Origin: Bacteroidota bacterium
GTDB taxonomy: Bacteria; Bacteroidota; Bacteroidia; Bacteroidales; F082
Assembly: GCA_018830105.1 (NCBI GenBank)
Contig: JAHJTC010000015.1
Coordinates: 62,001 to 126,000, forward strand
Reading direction: 5' to 3'
DNA: 64,000 nt
Below, in pieces: positions 43,935 through 53,475 of the stretch. Below the pieces are notes generated by a model. It had not been told where the DNA came from, did not search any database, and worked only from the letters and a program-made list of their open reading frames with translations. The position numbers were made by a program, and so were the translations under genes. Numbering within the stretch: position 1 is the stretch's first letter; every line of letters starts with the position of its first letter.

Positions 43935-46577
43935 ATGTTAGACACCCCCACAAAAAAAAGAATAGACGATTGCAGGGATATTTTGGTAGGCAAATTGCCC
44001 GACCCCAAGGCACAGATTGAACAGATTACCATTGGCTTGATTTACAAGTTTATGGACGATATGGACAAAGAAGCCATTGAATTGGGCGGTGCTGCCAAAT
44101 TCTTTTCGGGTGATTATGCAAAATATGCCTGGGACAAACTGTTCGACGCCCGGGTAACGGCTGCCGAAATGCTTCGCTTGTATTCGGAGGCCGTCGAAAG
44201 CATGGAGAAAAACCCGAACATTCCGCAACTGTTTCGGGATATTTTCAATAATGCCTATTTGCCTTACCGTGACCCTGAAACACTGAAATTGTTTCTGAAA
44301 ACCATTGGCGCATTTGAATACACCCACAGCGAAAAACTGGGGGATGCCTTCGAATACCTGCTTTCGGTGATGGGTTCGCAAGGTGATGCAGGGCAGTTCA
44401 GAACACCCCGACACATCATTGATTTTTTGGTGGCGGTTATCGACCCTGACAAAGGCCAAACCATTCTGGATCCGGCCTGCGGAACGGCGGGTTTCCTGAT
44501 TTCGGCCTACAAGCATATTCTGCTCAAACATACCAAAGCCAACAAAGAAGGATTGAATATTTACGAGTACAACAAACTCTCAAACCTAACTGCCGGCAAG
44601 GCAGGAAAGCCTTTCAACGATTTAGGCGACCAACTCACCCCCGACGACCGCAAGAAGCTGATTCAGAATTTTGCCGGCTACGACATTTCGCCGGATATGG
44701 TGCGCCTGAGTCTGGTGAATTTGTACCTGCACGGCTTTTCTGATCCCCATATCAACGAATACGACACCCTGAGCAGCGAAGAGCGCTGGAACGAAAACGC
44801 TGATGTGATTTTGGCCAATCCGCCTTTTATGAGTCCGAAGGGCGGCATACGGCCGCACAAGAAATTTACCATCAGCAGCAACCGCTCCGAAGTGCTTTTT
44901 GTGGACTACATAGCCGAGCACATGAACCCCAATGGCAAGGCCGGCATCATTGTTCCCGAAGGGGTGATTTTCCAAAGCGGAACGGCCTACAAAGCCCTGC
45001 GCAAAATGTTGGTGGAGCATTATCTTTATGCCGTAGTGAGTTTGCCGGCAGGGGTGTTTAATCCTTACAGCGGTGTAAAGACATCCATTCTGCTGATGGA
45101 CAAAGCCATTGCCAGGCAACGCAACGAAATCCTGTTTATCAAAATTGACAACGACGGCTACAACCTTGGTGCACAGCGCACAGCCGTAAAAGGCAGCCAA
45201 TTAGAAGAAGCCATTTCCCTGGCCCATGCATTTGTGGCAACAGGCGAAATTCCTGATTCCTTGATTGCGCATGCCGTTTTAAAAACCGAAATAGCAGCAA
45301 ATGGGGATTATAATTTGAGTGGGGAGAGGTATAAGGTAACTGTTCAAAGAGAATCCTGCTTTCCATTAGTCGAAATTGGAGATGTCTGCGAACTTGTTAA
45401 CGGTAGGGCATTTAAACCAAGTGATTGGGAAACACCAGAAAAAGGTGGACGACCTATTATCAGAATTCAAAACTTAAACAACAGAGATGCAGAGTTCAAC
45501 TATTATTCGGGTGAAGTAGCTGAAAAATATATTGTCAGACCACAAGATTTGCTTTTCTCATGGTCAGGATCCAGAGGCACATCATTTGGTGCTCACATAT
45601 GGTATGGTGAGGAAGCTATTTTGAATCAGCATATTTTCAATGTTTACTTTGATAAAGAGAAAGCGATCAAAAAATATATGTATTATGTTTTAAATCAGGT
45701 CGTTGAAGAGGTTGAGCAAAACCTACACGGTGGAGTTGGTTTGGTGCATATTACCAAAGGAAATCTTGAAAAGATTAAAATCCCCCTTCCCCCCATTTCC
45801 ATTCAAGAAGAAGTAGTAGCCGAAATAGCAGCTTACCAAAAAATCATAGATGGCGCCAAAGCCGTAGTAGCCAACTACAAACCCAAAATTGAGATTGACC
45901 CAGATTGGGAATTGGTGGAGTTGGATTCAGTAGCACAAGTAATAAGTGGCTATGGTTTTAATAGTTCAGATTTTAATGAAGACAATCCGATTAGATGTAT
46001 AAAAATTACTAATGTTGGTGTACGTGAATTTGTTGATGACGATTCCAGCCGATTACCTGAAAATTTCTTAATAGAATATTCAAGATACGCTGTAAGCACT
46101 GGTGAATTAGTTATTTCATTAACTCGTACAATAATTTCAAGTGGATTAAAAGTTGCTATTGTACCTGAAACATGGGACAGCACTTTGGTAAATCAACGAG
46201 TTGCAGGTTTAAAACCAACCAAAAATTCAAATATTCAATTTCTATATCATTATTTGTGTTCAGACTTTGTCTACAAATACGTCGAAGAAAAATCAAGGTC
46301 TTTAATGCAACCCAATTTGTCAGTTACTGATTTGAAAAAATTACCTGTACCTAATCCATCAATTGACATTCAAAATGGAATCGTTCAGAAAATTCAAGTT
46401 GAGCAAGAATTGGTCAACGCCAACAAGCAGCTGATCGAAATATTTGAACAGAAGATAAAGGACAGGATTGCCAGGGTGTGGGGAGCAGATCAATCAAAAG
46501 CAGAAACCTTAAACAGTCCTGCTGAGATAGGCCTAAGTGCAGCAGCTGAGCCGGAAGGAGCATATTTGAAGGAGTAA
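43935..46577 (+). CDS. hsdM: Fused type I restriction-modification protein HsdM-HsdS
   Basis: An 880-residue fusion. The N6-adenine methylase half has the N-terminal HsdM helical domain, motif I 'DPACGTAGF' (179-187) and the catalytic 'NPPF' (295-298). From about residue 475 it becomes an HsdS subunit with two target-recognition domains, starting 'FPLVEIGDVCELVNGRAF' and 'WELVELDSVAQVISGYGF'. Each ends in a conserved helix ('IPLPPISIQEEVVAEIAAYQ' and 'LPVPNPSIDIQNGIVQKIQV'). The two recognition domains are clearly more AT-rich than the methylase half and the central spacer, consistent with exchange by recombination. It pairs with hsdR upstream. Confidence 0.9.
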   Translation: MLDTPTKKRIDDCRDILVGKLPDPKAQIEQITIGLIYKFMDDMDKEAIELGGAAKFFSGDYAKYAWDKLFDARVTAAEMLRLYSEAVESMEKNPNIPQLFRDIFNNAYLPYRDPETLKLFLKTIGAFEYTHSEKLGDAFEYLLSVMGSQGDAGQFRTPRHIIDFLVAVIDPDKGQTILDPACGTAGFLISAYKHILLKHTKANKEGLNIYEYNKLSNLTAGKAGKPFNDLGDQLTPDDRKKLIQNFAGYDISPDMVRLSLVNLYLHGFSDPHINEYDTLSSEERWNENADVILANPPFMSPKGGIRPHKKFTISSNRSEVLFVDYIAEHMNPNGKAGIIVPEGVIFQSGTAYKALRKMLVEHYLYAVVSLPAGVFNPYSGVKTSILLMDKAIARQRNEILFIKIDNDGYNLGAQRTAVKGSQLEEAISLAHAFVATGEIPDSLIAHAVLKTEIAANGDYNLSGERYKVTVQRESCFPLVEIGDVCELVNGRAFKPSDWETPEKGGRPIIRIQNLNNRDAEFNYYSGEVAEKYIVRPQDLLFSWSGSRGTSFGAHIWYGEEAILNQHIFNVYFDKEKAIKKYMYYVLNQVVEEVEQNLHGGVGLVHITKGNLEKIKIPLPPISIQEEVVAEIAAYQKIIDGAKAVVANYKPKIEIDPDWELVELDSVAQVISGYGFNSSDFNEDNPIRCIKITNVGVREFVDDDSSRLPENFLIEYSRYAVSTGELVISLTRTIISSGLKVAIVPETWDSTLVNQRVAGLKPTKNSNIQFLYHYLCSDFVYKYVEEKSRSLMQPNLSVTDLKKLPVPNPSIDIQNGIVQKIQVEQELVNANKQLIEIFEQKIKDRIARVWGADQSKAETLNSPAEIGLSAAAEPEGAYLKE

Positions 46578-46623
46578 AAGTTGAGCTTACAAGTTTAGGA
46601 ATCGAAAAATTAAACAATATTAG

Positions 46624-46631
46624 TAACTTTG
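46624..46631 (+). promoter_or_regulatory. -7 box four bases before the ImmA/IrrE gene
   Basis: TAACTTTG, identical in sequence and in spacing to the ATG (four bases) to the box at 34581-34588. It suggests separate, possibly leaderless, transcription of the protease/DUF4411 pair rather than read-through from hsdM-hsdS. Confidence 0.45.
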
Positions 46632-46635
46632 AGCC

Positions 46636-47766
46636 ATGAGAAATGAAGTAAATGTAAACAATAACATGCTAACCTGGGCCATTACCCGGGCTGGATATGA
46701 TATGCCTGCATTTGCCGAAAAGTTCCCGAAAATATTGGAATGGCTCGAAGGGCAAAAAAAGCCTACCGTAAAGCAACTGGAAGCGTTTTCTAAAAAAGTT
46801 TATCTCCCTTTTGGCTATCTTTTTTTGCCGCAACCCCCACAGGAAAGACTTCCAATTCCATTTTTTAGAACCAATGGAAATCAAGTTGACCAAATAAGTA
46901 TCAATGTATATGATGCCATTTTGTTGCTGCAACAAAGGCAGGATTGGCTTAAAAATTATTTGATAGACAATGATTTTCAGCCTTTGTCTTATGTTGGTAA
47001 ATTCAGAAATAACAATAACGTAAATGCCATTGTAGCAGATATGCGTCAAACACTTCAGTTGCCCGAAAACTGGGCAAGCCAATTCAAAAACTGGCAGGAA
47101 GCACAAGACCATTTGATTATACATATTGAAGACAAAGGAATCATTACTACATTCAACGGAATAGTTGAGAATAATACGCACAGACCCATTCCTGTTGACG
47201 AGTGCAGGGGTTTTGTATTAGTGGACGAATATGCCCCATTTATGTTCGTCAATAATTCCGATTTCAAATCTGCACAGATGTTTACCATTGTGCATGAGTT
47301 AGCACATATTTGGACAGGTCATAGTGCAGGATTTGATTTCAGAAGATTGCAACCAGCTAGCGACCCAATTGAAATTCTTTGTGACAAGGTGGCTGCGGAG
47401 TTTTTAGTTCCAGCGTTTGAGTTTAATGAAGTGTGGAATCACAGACCAAATAATTTCGCTTTTGCGTCTCGCTATTTTAAAGTGAGTGAAATAGTAATTG
47501 CCCGCAGAGCATTAGATACAGGAAAAATCAGCAGACCTCAGTTTTTTAAATTTTATGAGGAGTATTCCAAGCGGGAATTTGCTAAAAAAGAAAGTCAGGG
47601 TTCTGGAGGCGATTTCTACGCAACAACGAAAAAGCGAATCAGTATCACCTTTGCCAGTCATGTTAATCAAGCAGTAAAATCTGGTAATCTGTTGTATCGT
47701 GATGCTTATAAACTCACGGGCTTAAAGGGCGATACATTTGAAAATTTCTTCTCTAAACACCTATAG
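46636..47766 (+). CDS. HTH-type ImmA/IrrE metallopeptidase
   Basis: A 376-residue protein with a short N-terminal HTH-like region ('MLTWAITRAGYDMPAFAEKF', 'KKPTVKQLEAFSKKVYLPFG') and a zinc peptidase domain with the HExxH site His220-Glu-Leu-Ala-His224 ('FTIVHELAHIWTG') and the third-ligand region 'EILCDKVAAEFLVP'. Such proteins cleave repressors or act with a toxin partner. The DUF4411 gene follows after 5 bases. The pair sits directly behind the type I system, a frequent position for accessory regulators or toxin-antitoxin genes. Confidence 0.87.
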   Translation: MRNEVNVNNNMLTWAITRAGYDMPAFAEKFPKILEWLEGQKKPTVKQLEAFSKKVYLPFGYLFLPQPPQERLPIPFFRTNGNQVDQISINVYDAILLLQQRQDWLKNYLIDNDFQPLSYVGKFRNNNNVNAIVADMRQTLQLPENWASQFKNWQEAQDHLIIHIEDKGIITTFNGIVENNTHRPIPVDECRGFVLVDEYAPFMFVNNSDFKSAQMFTIVHELAHIWTGHSAGFDFRRLQPASDPIEILCDKVAAEFLVPAFEFNEVWNHRPNNFAFASRYFKVSEIVIARRALDTGKISRPQFFKFYEEYSKREFAKKESQGSGGDFYATTKKRISITFASHVNQAVKSGNLLYRDAYKLTGLKGDTFENFFSKHL

Positions 47767-47771
47767 CACGA

Positions 47772-48272
47772 ATGCCAGTATATGTTCTGGATAGTAACTT
47801 TTTTATTCAAGCTCATCGGTTTCATTATCCGATAGACGTTGCTGCGGGATTTTGGAATAAAGTTCGTCAATTGGCTGAAGAAACCAGAATTATTAGCATT
47901 GACAAGGTAAAAAAAGAACTTTACGACAAAAATGATGCATTAGAAGAATGGTGTAGAAACAATTTACCTGCTGACTTTTTTAAAGACACCTCTGATGTGA
48001 TGGGAGCGTATAGTCAGGTTATAGCTTGGGCAAATTCGAGAAGTGGTCATTATTTGCCATACGCTTTGAATGAGTTTTTGGATGCTGACGAAGCAGATGC
48101 ATTTTTAGTAGCCTATTGCCTTACAGACCCCGCCAACATATTTATAGTAACACAAGAAGTTAGTGAGCCGAACCGAAAAAGCAAGATCAAGATTCCTGAT
48201 GCATGTTTAGCTTTAAATGTATCATTTGTAAACACTATCGAAATGTTCAGACAATTAGGAGAAACCTTTTAA
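47772..48272 (+). CDS. DUF4411 (PIN-like) protein
   Basis: A 166-residue protein of DUF4411, a PIN-related family. Acidic residues typical of a PIN active site are visible: Asp7 in 'VYVLDSNFFIQAH', Asp/Glu in 'FLDADEADAFLVAYCL' and 'KIPDACLAL' near the end. It likely functions as a ribonuclease toxin whose partner is the adjacent metallopeptidase, an arrangement seen elsewhere; the pairing is inferred from gene context. Only 5 bases separate the genes. Confidence 0.85.
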   Translation: MPVYVLDSNFFIQAHRFHYPIDVAAGFWNKVRQLAEETRIISIDKVKKELYDKNDALEEWCRNNLPADFFKDTSDVMGAYSQVIAWANSRSGHYLPYALNEFLDADEADAFLVAYCLTDPANIFIVTQEVSEPNRKSKIKIPDACLALNVSFVNTIEMFRQLGETF

Positions 48273-48628
48273 CTATGCATCAATTGCACAAATATCCAAA
48301 ACAAGCGTTCATTGATGAGAATTGATTATTTTTGAAACATGAGCCGAAAAAGCATGAAATAAAAAAGAATGTGCAGACATTGATTGCATCCCGGAAGGCC
48401 AGAATGCGCCAGCCTTGGTACAATAAAAAAATAAAAATAATTTATTATATTGATATTCAGCTTATTAGATTGCTTTTTATTCAAATTCTTGCCCTCGAGA
48501 TTCCGAATTTCTTTTTTTAGAAAGTTTCTTTATAGATTTGTCAACCAATAACAGGATTAGTCAGTTGACTTTCAAGGATAAAAATACATGAAATGAAGAA
48601 GGAATAAAGCACAATGACTATCATTAAA
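48273..48628. other. Intergenic gap at the island boundary
   Basis: AT-rich, with no gene that I can support. A 62-codon frame at 48332 is rich in Lys/Ile and has no family features. A short GC-richer patch (48383-48420) contains GGCCAGAATGCGCCAGCC, a possible degenerate repeat. Confidence 0.4.
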
Positions 48629-49653
48629 ATGCCCTCTGTTAAAAAAAACCTAAGTTTTCATTAAGCTTTCTGATTTTAACTTTTCTGTTAATGAATTATT
48701 CCCTTGTGTATGGGAACCAAAGTAAAATAGACTCATTGAAAAGAGCTTTAACTGAAGTCAGCAATGACTCAATTAGGTATGAAATAAATTTAAATATAGC
48801 ACTGCAATTGGAAGCTACAGATTTTGATTCAGCAATGATGTATTATAACAATTGTATTGATATTGCTGACACAAACAATTGGACTGCAAAAAAAGCACAA
48901 GCCTTCATCAATATTGGTTATGCATATATGTATAGCAAGCATTCAAAAGACGCTGGAGAGTTTCTTTTAGAAGGTCTTAAATATTATACTCTGGCCAATG
49001 ACAGCCTTGGAATAATGAGAAGTTATTATAATCTGGGTTATTTCTATGGGACATTTGAAGATTTCCCGAAAGCAATCGAAAATTTCAGAGAAGCAGAAGA
49101 GTATGCCATAGGTTTAAATCATGAGAAACTCTTAGCCAGCATTTACAATAATTTAGGACTCATGTACAACTATGTTGGACAATATGATATGGCAAATAAT
49201 TATCATTTCAAGTCACTGCAACTAAGTGAAAAAAATGGAGTCAAAGCTGTTGGTAACACCCATCTTAATATTGGATTGAATTATTATAAAGAGGGAAATC
49301 TTGAAAAAAGTATAGAACATCATTTTAAAGCTCTGGCCATTTTTAAAGAGAATGGTGAAAAGCCATATATTGCTCTGGCACTTAAAAATATTGGTGATGA
49401 CTATTTTGGTCACAACCTTGACAGTGCACTTCGGTATTATAATGAGGCCCACCTAATATAGCAGGAACTTAATGATTTTGAATCAATTTCCCGGCATTTT
49501 ATGCTGATGGGGAATATCAATTATCAACAGAATAACTATAACGCTGCGGCTACAAATTATCAAAAAGCCATTGATGTTTTTCCGGCAAATGGGAGTAAGA
49601 AGCTTCTGTTTTCTATTTACTCGAACATTGTTGAATTAAATCTGCACCTGATT
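48629..49653 (+). pseudogene. TPR sensor kinase, 5' part, broken
   Basis: Encodes TPR repeats (e.g. 'SYYNLGYFYGTFEDFPKAIE', 'IYNNLGLMYNYVGQYDMANN', 'THLNIGLNYYKEGNLEKSIE') that precede a kinase in the 3' part. Three lesions are visible. First, the ATG at 48629 and a clear signal peptide (SLSFLILTFLLMNYSLVYG) are in different frames; nine A instead of eight at 48641-48648 would join them. Second, an in-frame TAG at 49459-49461 interrupts the TPR region. Third, the IS21 element begins after 49653. The reading frame is otherwise intact on both sides, so decay looks recent. An ATG at 48691 could still yield a 256-residue TPR fragment. Confidence 0.85.
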
Positions 49654-49788
49654 TGCATATACCGGCCAATGTGTGCCAGCTAAACCGGAGTATTTGTGCC
49701 AGTGTAAACGCGCATAAATTCTAGACCAAAATTAAACATTAATTTGATTGTTAATTGTCACCGTAATTTGATTACGATTTTCATTTTA

Positions 49789-50520
49789 TTAGAGGAGTTT
49801 ATTTTTTCTCAGTGAGTCGCCTTTGAGTTGTAAACGATGAGACGAGTTCACCAGACGATCCAGTATAGCATCAGCTACAGTTCCTTCACCAATAATTTCA
49901 TGCCAGACAGATACTGGGATTTGAGAGCTGATAATCAGTGATGAGCGATCATACTTGCTTTCAATGATATCCATCAGTATTTGACGGGCTTGGTTGTCAA
50001 AGCCCGAGAGGCCAAAATCATCCAGGATGATCAACTCAGTTTTTTCAATTTGTTGTAGTGTTTTGGTGTAGGTGCCTTCCAGCCGTGCCAGTTTTAGGTT
50101 ATCAAGTAGTCTTGAAGTGTTAAAATAGCGTGTTTTAATAAGCATCATACAGGCTTGATGACCAAGCGCTTGTGCAAGGTAGCTTTTGCCTGTTCCGGTA
50201 GCTCCGGTGATGATGATATTTTCATGATTTTTAATAAAATCAAGCATGGCCAGACGTTGAAAGAGCCCTTTATCCAGTTGACGATTTGCTGTATAGTCGA
50301 TGTCGCTGAGTGTGGCAGTGCTTCGGAAACGAGCTGTGGTAATGAGTTTTTTTATTTTGTTGCCTTGCCTGTTTTCCCACTCCTGATCCACCAGCAGGCT
50401 GGTATACTGATCAATGGTTAGATCCATGTTCAAGTTGTTTTGCAGGTTGTTATAATGTACTTGTGCCATTGCGCCAAGGCGCATTTGTTTCATGCGTTCA
50501 ATAGTGTTTTGTTGATTCAT
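49789..50520 (-). CDS. istB: IS21 helper ATPase IstB
   Basis: A 243-residue AAA+ ATPase with Walker A 'ITGATGTGKSYLAQALG' and Walker B 'LIILDDFGLSGFDNQARQI'. It assists the IstA transposase by remodelling the target complex. It lies 48 bases after istA on the same strand. Length and motifs are intact, so the element may still be active. Confidence 0.92.
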   Translation of the reverse strand: MNQQNTIERMKQMRLGAMAQVHYNNLQNNLNMDLTIDQYTSLLVDQEWENRQGNKIKKLITTARFRSTATLSDIDYTANRQLDKGLFQRLAMLDFIKNHENIIITGATGTGKSYLAQALGHQACMMLIKTRYFNTSRLLDNLKLARLEGTYTKTLQQIEKTELIILDDFGLSGFDNQARQILMDIIESKYDRSSLIISSQIPVSVWHEIIGEGTVADAILDRLVNSSHRLQLKGDSLRKNKLL

Positions 50521-50568
50521 AGCGATGGTATTTTTTTGATTTATTGATATGTGTTTTAATACAAAACT

Positions 50569-52113
50569 TTAATTGTATATAGCTGCACCTCTGATGTTTT
50601 CATGTTTGCTAATAAGCGGATCAGGCTGTGGATGTGTGTTTAGCAGATCGATTTTATTAGCCAGCATGTTTTTGATGATGCGATAGCTGTGGCGGGACTG
50701 GCCAAAGGCCAGCCGGCAGGCATTTTCGATGCGCTCGGGCGCATAATCTTTGTTCATATGAAGTATGCCCAGGCATTGCTTGTAAGCCACTTCGGGATAA
50801 TCAGCCTGTGCAAGTATTTTTTCAATATAGGCTTTAAGGTGTGGCCCTTTTTGGGAAGCCAGATTAAGAAAAAAATCAGGACTCCACTGCTGATAGAACT
50901 TATGTGAACTGCTTAGATGTTCTTTGTTTGTGGTATAGGCGCCAGGGCGATAATTAAGTTTGTGACTGGCTATGCGTTCCTGTTTGTAATAGATTTCTAC
51001 CTGATTGCTGTCATATTGGATCTCTACCTGCTGACCAATATAACGGAAGGGAACACTGTAATAGTTCCGGTTTTGGTGCAGATAGACGTAACCCATCTTT
51101 TGTACCTTGGCTTTACGGAACTCTTTGAGCTCATAGGGTGATCCGGGCAACGGAGTAAGTAAAGCTTTTTCTATTTCCAGGTATTGCTTTACGCGGCTTG
51201 TCTGAAGGAGCTTCATCACCAGTTCATTGAAGCGTTTTAAAAGGGGATTGATGGCCTGATTTAAACTATGTAAATCAAAAAACACCTGATTGTTAAGCGG
51301 ATAAAATATATGCTGGTAGATCAGCCTGACAGCGCCTTCAACAAGGGCTTTATCTTGAGGAGCATAAGTGCGTGTGGGATTTATAGTGGTATTGTAATGT
51401 AATCCCAGCGCTTTGAGACTTTTGTTGAGGATGGGTTCATATTTACTGCCTTTGCTTACAGCTGATTTAAGGTTGTCTGTTACCAGTGCTTTGGGTGCAC
51501 CACCAAAGTAGCTCATGGCATGATTTACACTCTGGATAAAGTCTTCTTTTTGCTGGCTCTTGCTTGCTTCTACAAAGGTGTAATGGCTTGCCGGTAGCAG
51601 GGCTACAAAGACTTCAACGCTTTGTTGTTCTCCTGTTTGTTTATCGGTGATGTAGAGGTTTTTACCTGTATAATCAACATATAGCTTATCTCCTGCCTTA
51701 TGGATAAGTTTGCCACTGCCTTTTAGCTTGTTGCGCCATCGTGCAAAGTGCTCGTTAAACTGGCTATAGCTGTATCCTGATGGGTTTTCAAGGATATATT
51801 GTCGCCATAGTTGTTCGCGCGTACAGCCTGGCTTTTTGAGTTCCTGCTCAAAATAACTGAAACGTTGTGCCAAGTCACTATAGCGCCCCTGATCAACAGG
51901 GCTACGAGGGGGAAACATGTCACGCAAAGCTTGATCATCAAGATCCAAAAGCCTTTGATAGCTTTCTCCTGTTGCCCTGAACAGCTTCACATAATGGTTG
52001 ATCGTGTTGCGATGAAGGCCTGTATGCTCTTCGCAATTGCGATTGCTTATGCCTTGCTGCTTGAGTGAAAGTAATTGTCTTAAATCCATAAGTTCTACCT
52101 TTTTTGCGGCCAT
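50569..52113 (-). CDS. istA: IS21 transposase IstA
   Basis: A 514-residue transposase with an N-terminal HTH ('SLKQQGISNRNCEEHTGLHR') and a DDE/RNase-H catalytic core: first Asp in 'LYVDYTGKNLYI', second in 'ALVTDNLKSAVS' and Glu in 'ALVEGAVRLIYQHI'. A C-terminal beta-rich domain follows. It cuts and joins the element ends marked by the GTGGCAC repeats, which lie just upstream of its start. No frameshift is seen. Confidence 0.92.
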   Translation of the reverse strand: MAAKKVELMDLRQLLSLKQQGISNRNCEEHTGLHRNTINHYVKLFRATGESYQRLLDLDDQALRDMFPPRSPVDQGRYSDLAQRFSYFEQELKKPGCTREQLWRQYILENPSGYSYSQFNEHFARWRNKLKGSGKLIHKAGDKLYVDYTGKNLYITDKQTGEQQSVEVFVALLPASHYTFVEASKSQQKEDFIQSVNHAMSYFGGAPKALVTDNLKSAVSKGSKYEPILNKSLKALGLHYNTTINPTRTYAPQDKALVEGAVRLIYQHIFYPLNNQVFFDLHSLNQAINPLLKRFNELVMKLLQTSRVKQYLEIEKALLTPLPGSPYELKEFRKAKVQKMGYVYLHQNRNYYSVPFRYIGQQVEIQYDSNQVEIYYKQERIASHKLNYRPGAYTTNKEHLSSSHKFYQQWSPDFFLNLASQKGPHLKAYIEKILAQADYPEVAYKQCLGILHMNKDYAPERIENACRLAFGQSRHSYRIIKNMLANKIDLLNTHPQPDPLISKHENIRGAAIYN

Positions 52114-52358
52114 AATCTTTGATTTTTGTTTTCAAAGATTATACGATAGAATTTATGTTTGTTTACATTTTATGCCTTAACTTCATTTTGTGGCACTCTT
52201 TGAACCGGTACAAGTGGCACAATAAGGCCGGTATGAGTGGCACACTTTGCTCCGGTTTGAGTGGCACAACTTGCTCCGGTTTGAGTGGCACTCTTTGAAC
52301 CGGTACAAGTGGCACAATCACTCCGGAATCAGTGGCACACTTTGAACCGGTTTATCCA

Positions 52359-53475
52359 CCTGATTGATTCTGACGGTGCCAACAGACTACAATTGCTCAG
52401 AGAAACTTTAAGCTATGCCAATAAAATGAATGAATTTGCCTTGGAAATTGGATCCTTCAAAATGGAAACAGAAAGTTATGAAAAACTCTACAGAACCTAT
52501 ATGAAATTTGGCGATTTCCAACAAGCCATCATTTACGCACAAAAATATATGAATGCAAAAGATTCACTTTTTTCTGAACAAAAACAAAGAACAATAACTG
52601 AACTGCAAACGAAATTCGAAACCGATAAAAAAGAACTTGAAATCAGTCTTCTCAACACCGAGAAGGAATTGATTAACACAGAATTGGCACAGAGTGATTC
52701 ACAACGAAAAATCCAGTTGATAACTATCCATGTGCTTATTATAGGATTTGTGTTGGTCATCATTTTTATCTTCATTATCCTTAAATTTTATCGACAAACA
52801 AAAAGATCAAATAGTAAATTAGTCAGTCAGCATGATATTATTTCAAAACAAAAGGAAGAAAAAGAAGTATTGCTAAAAGAAATCCATCACCGGGTAAAGA
52901 ATAATCTCCAACTCATTTCAAGTCTGCTTAATTTACAAACTCAAAACATTGAAGACGAATCAATTATTTCCGCCATTGCAGACGGTCAAAGCAGGATAGA
53001 AGCAATGGTTCTAATTCACCAAAAACTATATCAGGGAGCCAATATATCAAGCGTTGATTTTAAGGATTATACATTACAATTACTTGATCAGATTTCGGGG
53101 CTTTACCCTGAGCTAAAAGAGGTGGAAAAAACGGTTGTTGCCGGTAATATTAAACTAGACATTGATACATCCATACCCGTTGGGTTGATCTTAAGTGAAC
53201 TGATCACCAATGCTTTTAAGTATTCATATGCCAATAAAAAAGGATCAATTGTCCTCACGCTTACAAAAGATGAGCATGACTATGTGCTGGTGGTTCATGA
53301 CAGTGGTCCCGGACTACCTAAAGATTTTGACCCATCAACAACATCAAGCATCGGATTGCATTTGGTAAGACGGCTTGCCCGCCAGTTATACGGAACCTCC
53401 CGTTACGAGTATGAAAATGGCTCGAAATTTATTATTAATTTTACCGACACTATAGGAAGAAGGAAGAAGGAATAA
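52359..53475 (+). pseudogene. TPR sensor kinase, 3' part (TM and HisKA_2/GHKL kinase)
   Basis: Continuation of the kinase at 48629. After the target duplication it reads in frame: end of the TPR region, coiled coil, one TM segment ('LITIHVLIIGFVLVIIFIFI'), a HisKA_2-type phosphoacceptor region ('LLKEIHHRVKNNLQLISSLL') and a GHKL ATPase ('LILSELITNAFKYSY', 'VVHDSGPGLP', 'SIGLHLVRRLARQLYG'). An open frame with a GTG start at 52285 begins inside the IS21 end repeats and could give a 396-residue kinase lacking most of its sensor part. The gene overlaps the response regulator start by one base (TAATG). Confidence 0.85.

Larger units (their letters stand above)
49654..52358 (-). mobile_element. IS21-family insertion sequence with 7-bp target duplication
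   Basis: The element is 2705 bases and bounded by CCTGATT at 49647-49653 and 52359-52365. Ends are related inverted repeats: left TGCATATACCGG, right (reverse complement) TGGATAAACCGG. The right end holds seven GTGGCAC repeats at 52190, 52214, 52237, 52261, 52285, 52309 and 52332, 23-24 bases apart; the left end has two GTGCC copies 23 apart. Multiple terminal repeats, 7-bp duplication and istA-istB content are typical of IS21. Removing it with one target copy restores the host reading frame exactly. Confidence 0.92.

Noticed and set aside
48332..48520. 62-codon frame rich in Lys and Ile
   Set aside because: No family features; low-complexity AT-rich sequence.
52190..52338. Short regularly spaced GTGGCAC repeats taken as a CRISPR or integration host site
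   Set aside because: They lie at the end of the IS21 element, match repeats at its other end and are the transposase binding sites expected for this family.
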